NCBI GenBank assembly: GCA_002482545.1
Contig: DLGF01000015.1
Span: 197,302-261,301, forward strand
DNA length: 64,000 bases
Source of the DNA: Sporomusaceae bacterium UBA7701
Lineage (GTDB): Bacteria > Bacillota > Negativicutes > Sporomusales > UBA7701
Reading direction: 5' to 3'
A program made the position numbers and the translations under genes. Positions 6,880-14,173 of this stretch are shown in pieces; positions within the stretch are counted from its first letter, which is position 1; every line of letters starts with the position of its first letter. Under the pieces are notes generated by a model, which ran no database searches, had not been told where the DNA came from, and saw only the letters and a list, made by a program, of their open reading frames with translations.

Positions 6880-7785
6880 GTGGCAAAAACCAATGAAGAA
6901 CAAGGCGTGATCGAATCCTCCCCTACAGGGCGCTCGCAGGACGACGCCTTCCTGAGCGCCTATTCGCGGCTTATGGGTCCTTTGCAGGAAGCTTTCATCA
7001 CCATTGAATCGGCCCGGCCTGTTCCGGTGAGAGATATCAGCGAAATCGCCCATTATCTGACGGATCTGACCGACACGCCGGATTTGCTGAATAAATTGCA
7101 GGAAGTCCGGGATAAGCAGGACCCGATGCTCCAGCACAGTTTAAATGTGGCTCTTGTGGCCGGATGCCTGGTGAAATGGCTTGATATGCCGCGGAATGCA
7201 ATCATGGAAGCCATATTCGCCGGGTTGTTGCACGATGTCGGCAAGATGCTCATTCCCGAAACCATCTTATTAAAACCGAAAAAGCTGTTGCCGTACGAAC
7301 AGGGCGTCATCCGCTGCCACCCTTTTCACAGCTACCAGTTGATCCAACCGTCCATTCATATCCCGCAGTCGGTCAAACTGGCCGTGCTTCAGCACCACGA
7401 GCGTCTCGACGGCTCGGGGTATCCGGCCCAGCTCAAGCTCGACGAGATTTCCTTCCTGGCTCAAGTCCTGGCGGTGGCCGACAGCTATGACGCCATGATG
7501 TCCGGCCGTCCCTACCGCACGGCATTGGCTCATATCGAAGTCATGGAAGAATTGGCGAATAAAATGTACGTCAAATTGGATGCGACAGTTTGCATCGTCC
7601 TGCTGGATAAAATCAAACAGGCGGTCGTCGGCAACCAGGTTGAGCTTGACGACGGCCGGACCGCCAAGATCGTCCGGTTTGAGAAGCCGCGCAATCCCAG
7701 GCCGCTGCTGCAGTTCGACGACGGAGACTACCTGGACCTGAGCCGCAATCCGCGAATCCGGATAACCGGAATCAGTCCTTCCTAG
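6880..7785 (+). CDS. HD-GYP domain cyclic-di-GMP phosphodiesterase
   Basis: GTG at 6880 is taken as start because GGAGGT lies 6 bp upstream; the frame is open further 5' to 6604, but that part contains the inverted repeat and the promoter. The 301-residue product has a variable N terminus (about 1-70) and then an HD-GYP domain: HSLNVALVAG, the metal pair in LLHDVGK, a second His in RCHPFHS, and the signature HHERLDGSGYP. All core metal ligands are present, so it should hydrolyse c-di-GMP in the cytoplasm. A short C-terminal beta domain (about 245-301), similar to those seen after many HD-GYP domains, follows. Three Pho-box hexamers place it under phosphate control. Confidence 0.9.
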   Translation: MAKTNEEQGVIESSPTGRSQDDAFLSAYSRLMGPLQEAFITIESARPVPVRDISEIAHYLTDLTDTPDLLNKLQEVRDKQDPMLQHSLNVALVAGCLVKWLDMPRNAIMEAIFAGLLHDVGKMLIPETILLKPKKLLPYEQGVIRCHPFHSYQLIQPSIHIPQSVKLAVLQHHERLDGSGYPAQLKLDEISFLAQVLAVADSYDAMMSGRPYRTALAHIEVMEELANKMYVKLDATVCIVLLDKIKQAVVGNQVELDDGRTAKIVRFEKPRNPRPLLQFDDGDYLDLSRNPRIRITGISPS

Positions 7786-7855
7786 CAGCGTGGGAACCAA
7801 GTCGATGCGACCCAAAAGCTTGGGAGCAATCCATGCCATTATATAATCATTCCTG

Positions 7856-7880
7856 CCGGGCCTTTGGGGGCCCGCTTTTT
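7856..7880 (+). terminator. Rho-independent terminator after the HD-GYP gene
   Basis: A CGGGCC/GGCCCG stem is followed by CTTTTT. It lies 70 bp after the HD-GYP stop codon. Confidence 0.75.
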
Positions 7881-7987
7881 CTGTCCGCCCGCCGCCCCGG
7901 CATGTATAATTGCTTTGGCGCAAATGACGGTTGGCCTGGAAAAGGACATCCAAAAGTTTAAAGCCTAAAACGGCGGCAAGAGCGCTT

Positions 7988-8031
7988 TTAACAATAAGTT
8001 AACAGTATTCTCCGGAGTGTTCCGGTATAAT
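7988..8031 (+). promoter_or_regulatory. Pho-box promoter of the EAL-CBS-GGDEF gene
   Basis: Two perfect TTAACA hexamers at 7988 and 7999 (11-bp pitch) are followed 21 bp later by a perfect TATAAT at 8026-8031. Confidence 0.8.
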
Positions 8032-8072
8032 GAAAATAAAAGTCAAACTTGTCTGAGAAGAAGTGGGGATAC

Positions 8073-9917
8073 ATGAGAAAGCTTCCACACTGTGCCCGGA
8101 AGGTTTGGCCAGGGGGGCAACCCTCCGGCAAGGCGCAACCCGAAATACAGCCGCAGGATAACCTCTGCGGCTATGTTCATGAGGTGACGGCCGAGCAAAA
8201 GGCGGCCGTCTGTTTTCAGCCCATCCTGGATCTGACCAGCGGTGTCGTTCTGGGTTATGAAGCGCTGGGCCGAAGACCCCGGCCCGGCCCGGGCGGCATG
8301 CCCGGAGAACGCTCGGCCGCAGACGGTGCCTGGAAACCGGAAGCGGACCTGGAGCGCCTGTGCGTCGAAAAGGCGCTCCAGCTTGCTGCGGAATGCCGCG
8401 AACTGCTGTTTATCGACCTTGGCGCCCGCAGTGCCGCAGAGCTTGCCCGGTATGGCGCAGCCCTTCCGGAGACGGCCCGTTTTACAGACCGGATGGTATT
8501 GGAAATTCCGGGAGCCGGCCTGGAAGCCGCCGGTGCCGCGGCACTGCTGAAAAGGCACCGGCGCTGGACGGTGGCCGTCGACAGCCCCGGCCTCGGCGAA
8601 ATCCGGTTTGCCTCCCTGGAGAAAGCCCGGCCGGAGTATATCAGGCTCGACTCTTCCCTGATCAAGCAGGCGGCGGAAGACCGGGTGAAAAAAGCGCTGA
8701 TCACGGCTATGGTGGAGTACGCTCATTCGATCGGAACAAAAGTCATCGCCGCCGGGATTGAAACCAGGTGTATTCTGGCCATGGTCCTGGAAATGGATAT
8801 CGATTACGGGCAAGGGCTTCTGCTGGCTCCTCCCGCTTCGACGCCGCAACGTATCCGGACAGACCTCATTGATTTTATCAGGACCAAGCGAAAGCTGGAC
8901 TCCCGGGTAACGCTATCCGGGGTTAACGATCTCTCGATCGGCGATATCGTCCAATACAGTCCCGCCACTTCCCGAAAAACGCTGGTCAGCGATGTCGAGC
9001 CGCTGTTAACCGACGAATACGAGGGCGTCGTCATCCAGGAGGAGGGGAAGCCCATCGGCCTGCTGATGAGGAACCAGCTGTACTTTCAACTGGGGGCTCG
9101 GTACGGGGTGGCGCTGTATTACCAGCGTCCGGTGGAACTGGTGATGGATAAGCAGCCCCTCATCGTGGAGGCGACCCTTTCGCTGGAAACGGTTTCGAAG
9201 ATGGTCATGAATCGCCGCGACACGGCCAGGGTATACGATTTGGTCATCATCGTCCGCGACGGCCTCTACCTCGGGACGGTTTCCATCATGCACCTTCTCC
9301 AGCACCTCACCGATCTCAAAATCCGTTATGCGGCCAACGCCAATCCGCTGACCGGCCTGCCCGGCAATATGGTGATCGAGGAAAAGCTCAAAGCGATGAT
9401 TGCTCAGCAGATACCTTTTTCCGTACTATACATCGATCTGGACAATTTTAAGGCCTTCAACGACAAGTATGGCTTTGAACGGGGCGACAAAGCCATCATG
9501 CTGACGGCTTCCATTCTGGATTCCTGCCTCAGCAGCCACGAAGAAGCAAACCGGGATTTCCTGGGGCACATCGGCGGCGATGACTTTGTCATCCTTGCCC
9601 GGCCGGAAAAGGCGGAGGTGATATGTAACGCGATCATCCGCGACTTTGACCGGGAGATTCCCAATCTCTATGCCCACGCCGACCGCGAACGTGGATACAT
9701 AATCATGCCCAACCGGCGGGGCCAGGTTGAAAGTTATCCCATTATGTCGATCTCCATCGCGGTTGTCGACAACCGGAACCGGCGTTTTGAAAATTACCTT
9801 GAGATCGGCGAGATCGCCGCCGAACTGAAAAAGCAGGCCAAGTCCCTGCCGGGATCGGTCTGGGTCGGCGACCGCCGGCGCCAGAGCGCTCATGGATGCC
9901 TGTCGTTATGGGACTAG
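8073..9917 (+). CDS. EAL-CBS-GGDEF cyclic-di-GMP signalling protein
   Basis: The ATG at 8073 is chosen over an upstream in-frame TTG at 8049; a weak GTGGGG site precedes it. The 614-residue protein has an N-terminal EAL domain (about 40-265, GYEALGR), a CBS-domain pair (about 285-415) and a C-terminal GGDEF domain (about 425-570, IGGDDF). The EAL part looks inactive: the DDFGTG metal loop is replaced by VDSPGLGE and the AEGVET motif reads AAGIET. The GGDDF motif is intact, so the protein may be a diguanylate cyclase with a ligand-sensing EAL/CBS front half. It follows the Pho-controlled HD-GYP gene and has its own Pho-box promoter. Confidence 0.88.
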   Translation: MRKLPHCARKVWPGGQPSGKAQPEIQPQDNLCGYVHEVTAEQKAAVCFQPILDLTSGVVLGYEALGRRPRPGPGGMPGERSAADGAWKPEADLERLCVEKALQLAAECRELLFIDLGARSAAELARYGAALPETARFTDRMVLEIPGAGLEAAGAAALLKRHRRWTVAVDSPGLGEIRFASLEKARPEYIRLDSSLIKQAAEDRVKKALITAMVEYAHSIGTKVIAAGIETRCILAMVLEMDIDYGQGLLLAPPASTPQRIRTDLIDFIRTKRKLDSRVTLSGVNDLSIGDIVQYSPATSRKTLVSDVEPLLTDEYEGVVIQEEGKPIGLLMRNQLYFQLGARYGVALYYQRPVELVMDKQPLIVEATLSLETVSKMVMNRRDTARVYDLVIIVRDGLYLGTVSIMHLLQHLTDLKIRYAANANPLTGLPGNMVIEEKLKAMIAQQIPFSVLYIDLDNFKAFNDKYGFERGDKAIMLTASILDSCLSSHEEANRDFLGHIGGDDFVILARPEKAEVICNAIIRDFDREIPNLYAHADRERGYIIMPNRRGQVESYPIMSISIAVVDNRNRRFENYLEIGEIAAELKKQAKSLPGSVWVGDRRRQSAHGCLSLWD

Positions 9918-10000
9918 CGATTCATAGATTGCTTCCAGCGTGGTCAAGCGATGCTGCTTGATCTTTTTTATTTGGGATTTTATAAACCTCCCGCCAACTG

Positions 10001-10038
10001 CAAAAACCGAACAGCCTCTCGTCAGAGAGGCTGTTCGG
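10001..10038 (-). terminator. Terminator of the minus-strand Spo0E-like operon
   Basis: A 14-bp perfect stem (10007-10020 with 10025-10038, loop GTCA) is followed on the minus strand by TTTTTG. It lies about 60 bp beyond the Spo0E-like stop codon. Confidence 0.85.
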
Positions 10039-10097
10039 CCAGACCTGTGCGGGATGGAGGAATTGGAGGTTGAGAATTGGTTATTTAAGATAATTGC

Positions 10098-10304
10098 TCA
10101 AGCCGCGATTCGTTCATGTTCGCGGATGTAGTGGAGATATACAATCAGGAGATCTTCAAGCTGACGCTCGAGCTCTTTATCCGGGATGTTGTTCCGGTCT
10201 TTTTCCCATAGCTCCCGGCGAAGGTGTTCAATACGGGATCGTAAGCTTTCTATCTTTGCGAGGAGAATGCTTTCCGGCGACAAGCTGACACCCTCTTTCT
10301 TCAA
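10098..10304 (-). CDS. Spo0E-like sporulation regulatory protein
   Basis: This 68-residue, entirely helical protein has two amphipathic helices (about 13-30 and 45-62). They have the spacing of Spo0E-family aspartyl-phosphate phosphatases, which remove phosphate from Spo0A and so block sporulation. The second helix reads ELERQLEDLLIVYLHYI, close to the family's SQELDxLIVxYxx, but the usual S and first D are replaced. The start is uncertain: TTG at 10304 lies 5 bp after the preceding gene's stop, while an internal TTG at 10283 has a better AGAGGG site. Transcription most likely comes from the Pho-box promoter at 10525-10578, which would link phosphate stress to sporulation timing. Confidence 0.6.
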   Translation of the reverse strand: MKKEGVSLSPESILLAKIESLRSRIEHLRRELWEKDRNNIPDKELERQLEDLLIVYLHYIREHERIAA

Positions 10305-10309
10305 ACTTG

Positions 10310-10505
10310 CTACGCGGGAGTGACGGGCTGGACCCGGACGGACCGTTCGTGCTCCCGTTCGGAAGAGACGACCTGCCTGATGATGGTATATACGGCAAGC
10401 TCAGTCTCCTGGATGATGGCTTTGCTTAAGAGTTTCAGCCGTTGCTCGCTGATTTGCGGTAAATACCCCTTTGATCAGTCCGCCGACAATATCTTCAGAA
10501 ATCAT
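10310..10505 (-). pseudogene. Small Pho-controlled gene split by a one-base frameshift
   Basis: ATG at 10505 has a perfect AGGAGG 6 bp upstream. The first 13 codons read MISEDIVGGLIKG, then the frame runs to an early stop at 10401. Removing one G from the run of four at 10469-10466 joins this to a second open frame that ends at 10310. The joined product is a coherent 64-residue protein (YLPQISEQRLKLLSKAI, then QETELAVYTIIRQVV, then a charged tail). The second frame has no start codon of its own. Either this is a real frameshift, a programmed slip on AAAGGGG, or a sequence error. The Spo0E-like gene follows 5 bp downstream. Confidence 0.55.
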
Positions 10506-10524
10506 AATCATCCTCCTGGAAATC

Positions 10525-10578
10525 ATTGTAGCACTTATCACGGAACTTACCATTAACAGGAAGTTAAGTTTAGGTTAA
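10525..10578 (-). promoter_or_regulatory. Pho-box promoter of the Spo0E-like operon
   Basis: On the minus strand TTAACC (10578-10573), TTAACT (10567-10562) and TTAATG (10556-10551) are spaced by 11 bp. TACAAT at 10530-10525 lies 20 bp after the last box, exactly as at the phoA promoter. Confidence 0.75.
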
Positions 10579-10599
10579 AACTCATTTCCGGCAACTCCC

Positions 10600-10649
10600 T
10601 TGCATTTAATCCCTTGTCTGGCATATAATAATATTGAGCATATGCTCAA
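10600..10649 (+). promoter_or_regulatory. Promoter with palindromic operator of the DUF134 gene
   Basis: TTGCAT (10600-10605) and TATAAT (10624-10629) are 18 bp apart. A perfect 16-bp palindrome, TTGAGCATATGCTCAA (10634-10649), covers the likely transcription start and is a good candidate for autoregulation by the DUF134 helix-turn-helix protein. Confidence 0.7.
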
Positions 10650-10667
10650 AAAGGAGCTGGTAGTCCT

Positions 10668-11156
10668 GTGGCGAGACGGCGTTGTTGCGGGTTGATCGAT
10701 GACGAGCCGCCATGCCGCATGTTTGTTCCCCGGGGCGAGACCGGGAAGGAGGCCGTGCGGCTGCTGTTTGAGGAATACGAAGCGGTTCGCCTTAAGGACC
10801 GACTGGGGCTTGAGCAGGCCGAGGGGGCGGCGGTGATGGGACTGTCGAGGCCCACCTTCCAGAGAATATTGCAGTCGGCCAGGACCAAGCTGGCTGAAGC
10901 CCTGGTGGAAGGGCGGGCGATCCTAATTGAAGGAGGTAATTATGTCATGAAAAACCGGGTTTTCGAGTGCGCGGAATGCGCCCACGTATGGGAGGTCGAG
11001 CCCTGCAGCGCGGGGGGCAAGCATGGTTATGAGATCGCTTGTCCGGAATGCGGCAGCCTGAAGAAGCTGAAAATTGAAAATGGCGTCAAGCGCGCCTGCG
11101 GGCACCAGCCCGGCGACAGCCACAGTCACGGCCATGGTTGCTGCGGCGGCCATTAG
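10668..11156 (+). CDS. DUF134 (UPF0251) family DNA-binding protein with zinc-ribbon tail
   Basis: GTG start after AAGGAGC. Residues 1-85 match the DUF134 family: an R-rich, Cys-containing N terminus, then EAVRLKDRLGLEQAEGAAVMGLSRPTFQR, a sigma-70-region-4-like helix-turn-helix. The C-terminal part has CxxC pairs (CAEC, CPEC) forming a likely zinc ribbon, and ends in a His/Cys-rich HSHGHGCCGGH tail. An internal GGAGG followed by ATG at 10946 could yield the zinc-ribbon half on its own. Relatives commonly neighbour genes for nitrogenase-cofactor-like or metal-cluster proteins; none is present here. The palindromic site in its promoter suggests self-regulation. Confidence 0.8.
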   Translation: MARRRCCGLIDDEPPCRMFVPRGETGKEAVRLLFEEYEAVRLKDRLGLEQAEGAAVMGLSRPTFQRILQSARTKLAEALVEGRAILIEGGNYVMKNRVFECAECAHVWEVEPCSAGGKHGYEIACPECGSLKKLKIENGVKRACGHQPGDSHSHGHGCCGGH

Positions 11157-11185
11157 AAGGGGCCGGGCAAGAAAACATAGGGTTT

Positions 11186-11215
11186 AAAAAAAGGACGGAA
11201 CAGCCGTCCTTTTTT
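11186..11215 (+). terminator. Terminator of the DUF134 gene
   Basis: A-run, GGACGG stem, 5-nt loop, CCGTCC and a six-T run. Confidence 0.9.
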
Positions 11216-11310
11216 GATTTCTAAATATTTTGGGGCGTCAGCGCGGCCCGGCTGCTTTCCGTTGGGCGGTCGGCGCGCCGCCGCCCCGTTTCAGGGAAGG
11301 GTGCTGGGAT

Positions 11311-11326
11311 TGGCATGCAACATGCA
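11311..11326 (+). promoter_or_regulatory. Sigma-54 promoter of the 4-hydroxybutyrate dehydrogenase gene
   Basis: TGGCATGCAACATGCAT has GG at 11312-11313 and GC at 11324-11325, the required 12-bp spacing. Downstream, 11364-11410 folds as nested hairpins (AGGTTCT/AGAACCT around TTCCGC/GCGGAA) in the mRNA leader. Confidence 0.65.
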
Positions 11327-11475
11327 TAGATGATAGTTGGGCCGGATAGCTCGAACCACCCGAAGGTTCTGCCGGAGGAGAATTATTCCGCTATATGGCG
11401 GAAAGAACCTGCGGAACGAGCGAAAAGAATGGGATCGCCAATTTCTAAAACGGGAATTGAGGAGGCGCTTAGGCT

Positions 11476-12588
11476 ATGGGGACCTTTAAGGTGGCTCCCG
11501 AAATTGAGTTGTTCGAATCCGCCGACCGGTTTATCGAACAGTTGTGTCCCGGTCCGCGGGATGTTGTCTTGACCAACGCGGTGATTTATCAACAGCATCT
11601 TAGGGCCTATAACCTGAAATCCGCGGTTTTTTTCCAGGAAAACTACGGCGCGGGCGAACCAAGCGATACAATGGTCAACGCTATTTTGGCGGATATGAAA
11701 GATCTCCCGTTTGACCGGATCTTTGCCGTGGGCGGCGGGACGGTCCTGGATGTGGCCAAAATCCTTTCGCTGTCCGGGTTTAAAAACGTGCTGGAGGTGC
11801 TGCACGGGCAGGTGCCGCCGGTAAAGCTTCACCGGCTTGTCGCGGTTCCGACCACCTGCGGGACAGGCAGCGAAGTCACCAATATCGCCATTCTGGAAGA
11901 GACGGAAAGCCATATCAAAAAAGGGATCGCCGGGACGGCGCTGTTTCCGGACCAAGCCGCATTGGTCCCTGATTTTCTAAGGGATTTGCCTTATCGATTC
12001 TTTGCCTTCAGTTCAATTGATGCGCTGATTCATGCCCTGGAGTCCTATCTGGCGCCGCGCTCGAATCCGATCACGGAATTGTTCGCGACAGAGGCGGTGA
12101 GAAGGATTGTAACCGCCTACCTGGATATTGCCGGGCAGGGACAGACAGCGCAGGCAAGGCAGTCGCCCAGCGTACTGCTCGCAAGCACCCTGGCCGGAAT
12201 CGCCTTCGCCAATACCGGGGTGGGGGCCGTCCATGCCATGTCCTATCCGCTGGGCGGCAAATATCACGTGGCCCATGGCGAGGCGAATTACGCCTTTCTG
12301 GGAGCGGTAATGGAAAGGTACCTGGAACGCAACCCGGAAGGAAAAATTAAGCAACTCAACGAGTTTGTGGCGAATGTCCTGAGAACCGGCCGAGCGCCCG
12401 GAACAATGACCCTTGCGGACCTGCTGGCGGCTATCGCCCCGCTGAAGCGCTTGCGGGATTACGGCGTGAAGGAAGAAGAGCTCCCGGAGTTTGCCGAAGC
12501 CGCCATGGCTCAGGAGCGGTTGCTGAAAAACAACTACGTCGCATTATCCTATAGCGAGTTGTTGCAAATGTATCAATCGCGCTATTAG
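11476..12588 (+). CDS. 4hbD: 4-hydroxybutyrate dehydrogenase (iron-containing alcohol dehydrogenase family)
   Basis: This NAD(P)-dependent enzyme interconverts succinate semialdehyde and 4-hydroxybutyrate. The 370-residue length and sequence order match the clostridial enzyme closely: an N-terminal ELFESADRF region, the nucleotide-binding IFAVGGGTVLDVAKILSL (about 84-101), VAVPTTCGTGSEVTN (about 127-141), and metal-site segments SSIDALIHALESY (about 176-188) and GVGAVHAMSYPLGG with HVAHGEANY (about 250-275). These supply the Asp and His ligands for the catalytic iron. A GGAGG site lies 10 bp before the ATG. It is preceded by a sigma-54 promoter and belongs with the MFS and hydrolase genes to a probable regulon of the enhancer-binding protein encoded at 14174. 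Confidence 0.9.
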   Translation: MGTFKVAPEIELFESADRFIEQLCPGPRDVVLTNAVIYQQHLRAYNLKSAVFFQENYGAGEPSDTMVNAILADMKDLPFDRIFAVGGGTVLDVAKILSLSGFKNVLEVLHGQVPPVKLHRLVAVPTTCGTGSEVTNIAILEETESHIKKGIAGTALFPDQAALVPDFLRDLPYRFFAFSSIDALIHALESYLAPRSNPITELFATEAVRRIVTAYLDIAGQGQTAQARQSPSVLLASTLAGIAFANTGVGAVHAMSYPLGGKYHVAHGEANYAFLGAVMERYLERNPEGKIKQLNEFVANVLRTGRAPGTMTLADLLAAIAPLKRLRDYGVKEEELPEFAEAAMAQERLLKNNYVALSYSELLQMYQSRY

Positions 12589-12598
12589 CTATTCATTT

Positions 12599-12614
12599 TG
12601 GTATGGAATTTGCA
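12599..12614 (+). promoter_or_regulatory. Sigma-54 promoter of the MFS transporter gene
   Basis: TGGTATGGAATTTGCA has GG at 12600-12601 and GC at 12612-12613, the correct 12-bp spacing and a perfect -12 TTGCA. It overlaps the region just after the preceding stop codon. A 19-bp block at 12663-12681 (GGGGCGTCAGCACGGTCCG) is repeated with two mismatches at 11232-11250. Confidence 0.7.
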
Positions 12615-12755
12615 ATGGATGGTTGCGGTGAATCTTATTGGGCATGGAATACAGAAAGAAAGGGGGCGTCAGCACGGTCCGCCAGACGCTTGGTTTCCGG
12701 CAGTCATTATCGGAATGTTGAGGAAGAATGAGATTATTGCGACGGAGGTAGGAAG

Positions 12756-13997
12756 ATGAAGGCTCGGCATATCGTATTGGCTATTTTATTTGTCATCTGG
12801 CTTATATCATACGTCGATCGAATGGTCATGGCCACCGCTATTCCTTATATCGCCAAAGAGTTCAATCTAACGCCCGTATCGATGGGCGTGGTAATGAGCG
12901 CGTTTTTTGTGGGTTACGCGCTCTGTCAGCTCCCCGGCGGTTTTCTGGCCGACCATTTTGGGGCCAGGAAGGTCATGGCGGGAGCGATACTGTGGTGGTC
13001 GGCGTTCACGGCGATGACCGGGATGGCCGGTTCCCTGGCCACGATGATCTGGATCCGGGTGGCGTTCGGGGTTGGCGAAGGCGTTTTTCCCGCGGCTTCG
13101 TTTAAGAGCCTGGCCAACTGGTTTCCGGTAAAAGAACGGGGTACCGCCACCGGTTTGATGATGGCTTCCAATCCGTTGGGGGCGGCGCTGGCGCCGCTCG
13201 TGGTCGCGTTTATCCTTTCGGCCTGGAGCTGGCGCACCGCGTTTTTCTCCTTGCTCATTCCCGGGCTCCTCATGGTGATCGCTATCTGGTATCTGTTGCC
13301 GGACCGCCCGGCCGACAAAAAAGGGATTACCCCGGAAGAGCTGGCGGAAATCCAGGGCGATCCTGCCAGTCAAGCCACTGACAGCGCTCCGAAGCTGAGC
13401 TTCTGGGAGGTTGTCAAAGTCCCGGCGGTGTACAAAAGCTTCTTTATGCTGTTGTTTTTCAACACTTCGGCTTGGGGTTTCGTTTCCTGGCTGCCGACTT
13501 ATCTGGTCAATGTCCGGCATTTCGAAATTCTCAAGATGGGGATCACCGCGTCGCTGCCCTTCCTGGTCGGAACGGTCGGCTTCGCCCTGGGCGGCTGGCT
13601 GAACGACAGATTCCGGCATAACAAGCGGCTCCCGGTTATTACCTGCCAGTTGAGCTGCTGCATATTTTTGTATCTGATGTATACGGCGGAGTCCTCAAAC
13701 CTGCTCATCCTTTATCAGACCCTCGCCGGCGGGTTTCTCTACACAGCGGGCGGCGTTATTTTCGCCCTGCCGATGAGCACCATATCCTCGAGCATCACGG
13801 GCCGGGCCATGGGGTTCATCAACACGGCCGGGCAGGCGGCCGGCTTCTTCTCGCCGATGATCATCGGCTATCTTGTCCAGGCATCCGGCGGCAGCTTCAA
13901 CACGGCTTTCGGCTTTCTGATCGGAACGATGCTTACCTCGTCGCTGATCGCTTCCACGATCAGGCCCAATAAACCGCAGGCGGCGTTGAGCGCCTGA
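12756..13997 (+). CDS. MFS transporter, anion:cation symporter type
   Basis: The 413-residue protein has about 12 membrane helices. After helix 2 it carries the MFS loop motif GGFLADHFGARKVM, and it starts with the WLISYVDRMVMATAIPYIAKEFNL segment typical of the ACS branch (hexuronate, glucarate, phthalate and similar organic anions). A charged central loop (about 190-215) divides the two six-helix halves. The start has GGAGGT 5 bp upstream. Its place between the 4-hydroxybutyrate dehydrogenase gene and the regulator, behind a sigma-54 promoter, suggests it imports the carboxylate that this regulon degrades. The substrate is not readable from sequence. Confidence 0.88.
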   Translation: MKARHIVLAILFVIWLISYVDRMVMATAIPYIAKEFNLTPVSMGVVMSAFFVGYALCQLPGGFLADHFGARKVMAGAILWWSAFTAMTGMAGSLATMIWIRVAFGVGEGVFPAASFKSLANWFPVKERGTATGLMMASNPLGAALAPLVVAFILSAWSWRTAFFSLLIPGLLMVIAIWYLLPDRPADKKGITPEELAEIQGDPASQATDSAPKLSFWEVVKVPAVYKSFFMLLFFNTSAWGFVSWLPTYLVNVRHFEILKMGITASLPFLVGTVGFALGGWLNDRFRHNKRLPVITCQLSCCIFLYLMYTAESSNLLILYQTLAGGFLYTAGGVIFALPMSTISSSITGRAMGFINTAGQAAGFFSPMIIGYLVQASGGSFNTAFGFLIGTMLTSSLIASTIRPNKPQAALSA

Positions 13998-14038
13998 ACC
14001 GGCAGCGGGGCCTGACTGACCAATGGCAAGACTTCGTG

Positions 14039-14072
14039 AAAAGTCCCGGGCGGAAGAACTGCCCGGGACTTT
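14039..14072 (+). terminator. Terminator of the MFS gene
   Basis: AAAGTCCCGGGC pairs with GCCCGGGACTTT around a 9-nt loop. Confidence 0.8.
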
Positions 14073-14173
14073 GTCCTGGAAGGCGGGAGGCTGGCGGTGC
14101 AAGAGAGAATAAAGGGTCTGGCGGGGTAAAAGCGAAACTTCTTTATTGGTAAACTTTGGTGGAGGCGAAGCGC

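Noticed and set aside
11330..11572. 80-codon frame over the leader of the 4-hydroxybutyrate dehydrogenase gene
   Set aside because: It covers a hairpin-rich leader and runs into the real gene in another frame; no ribosome binding site.
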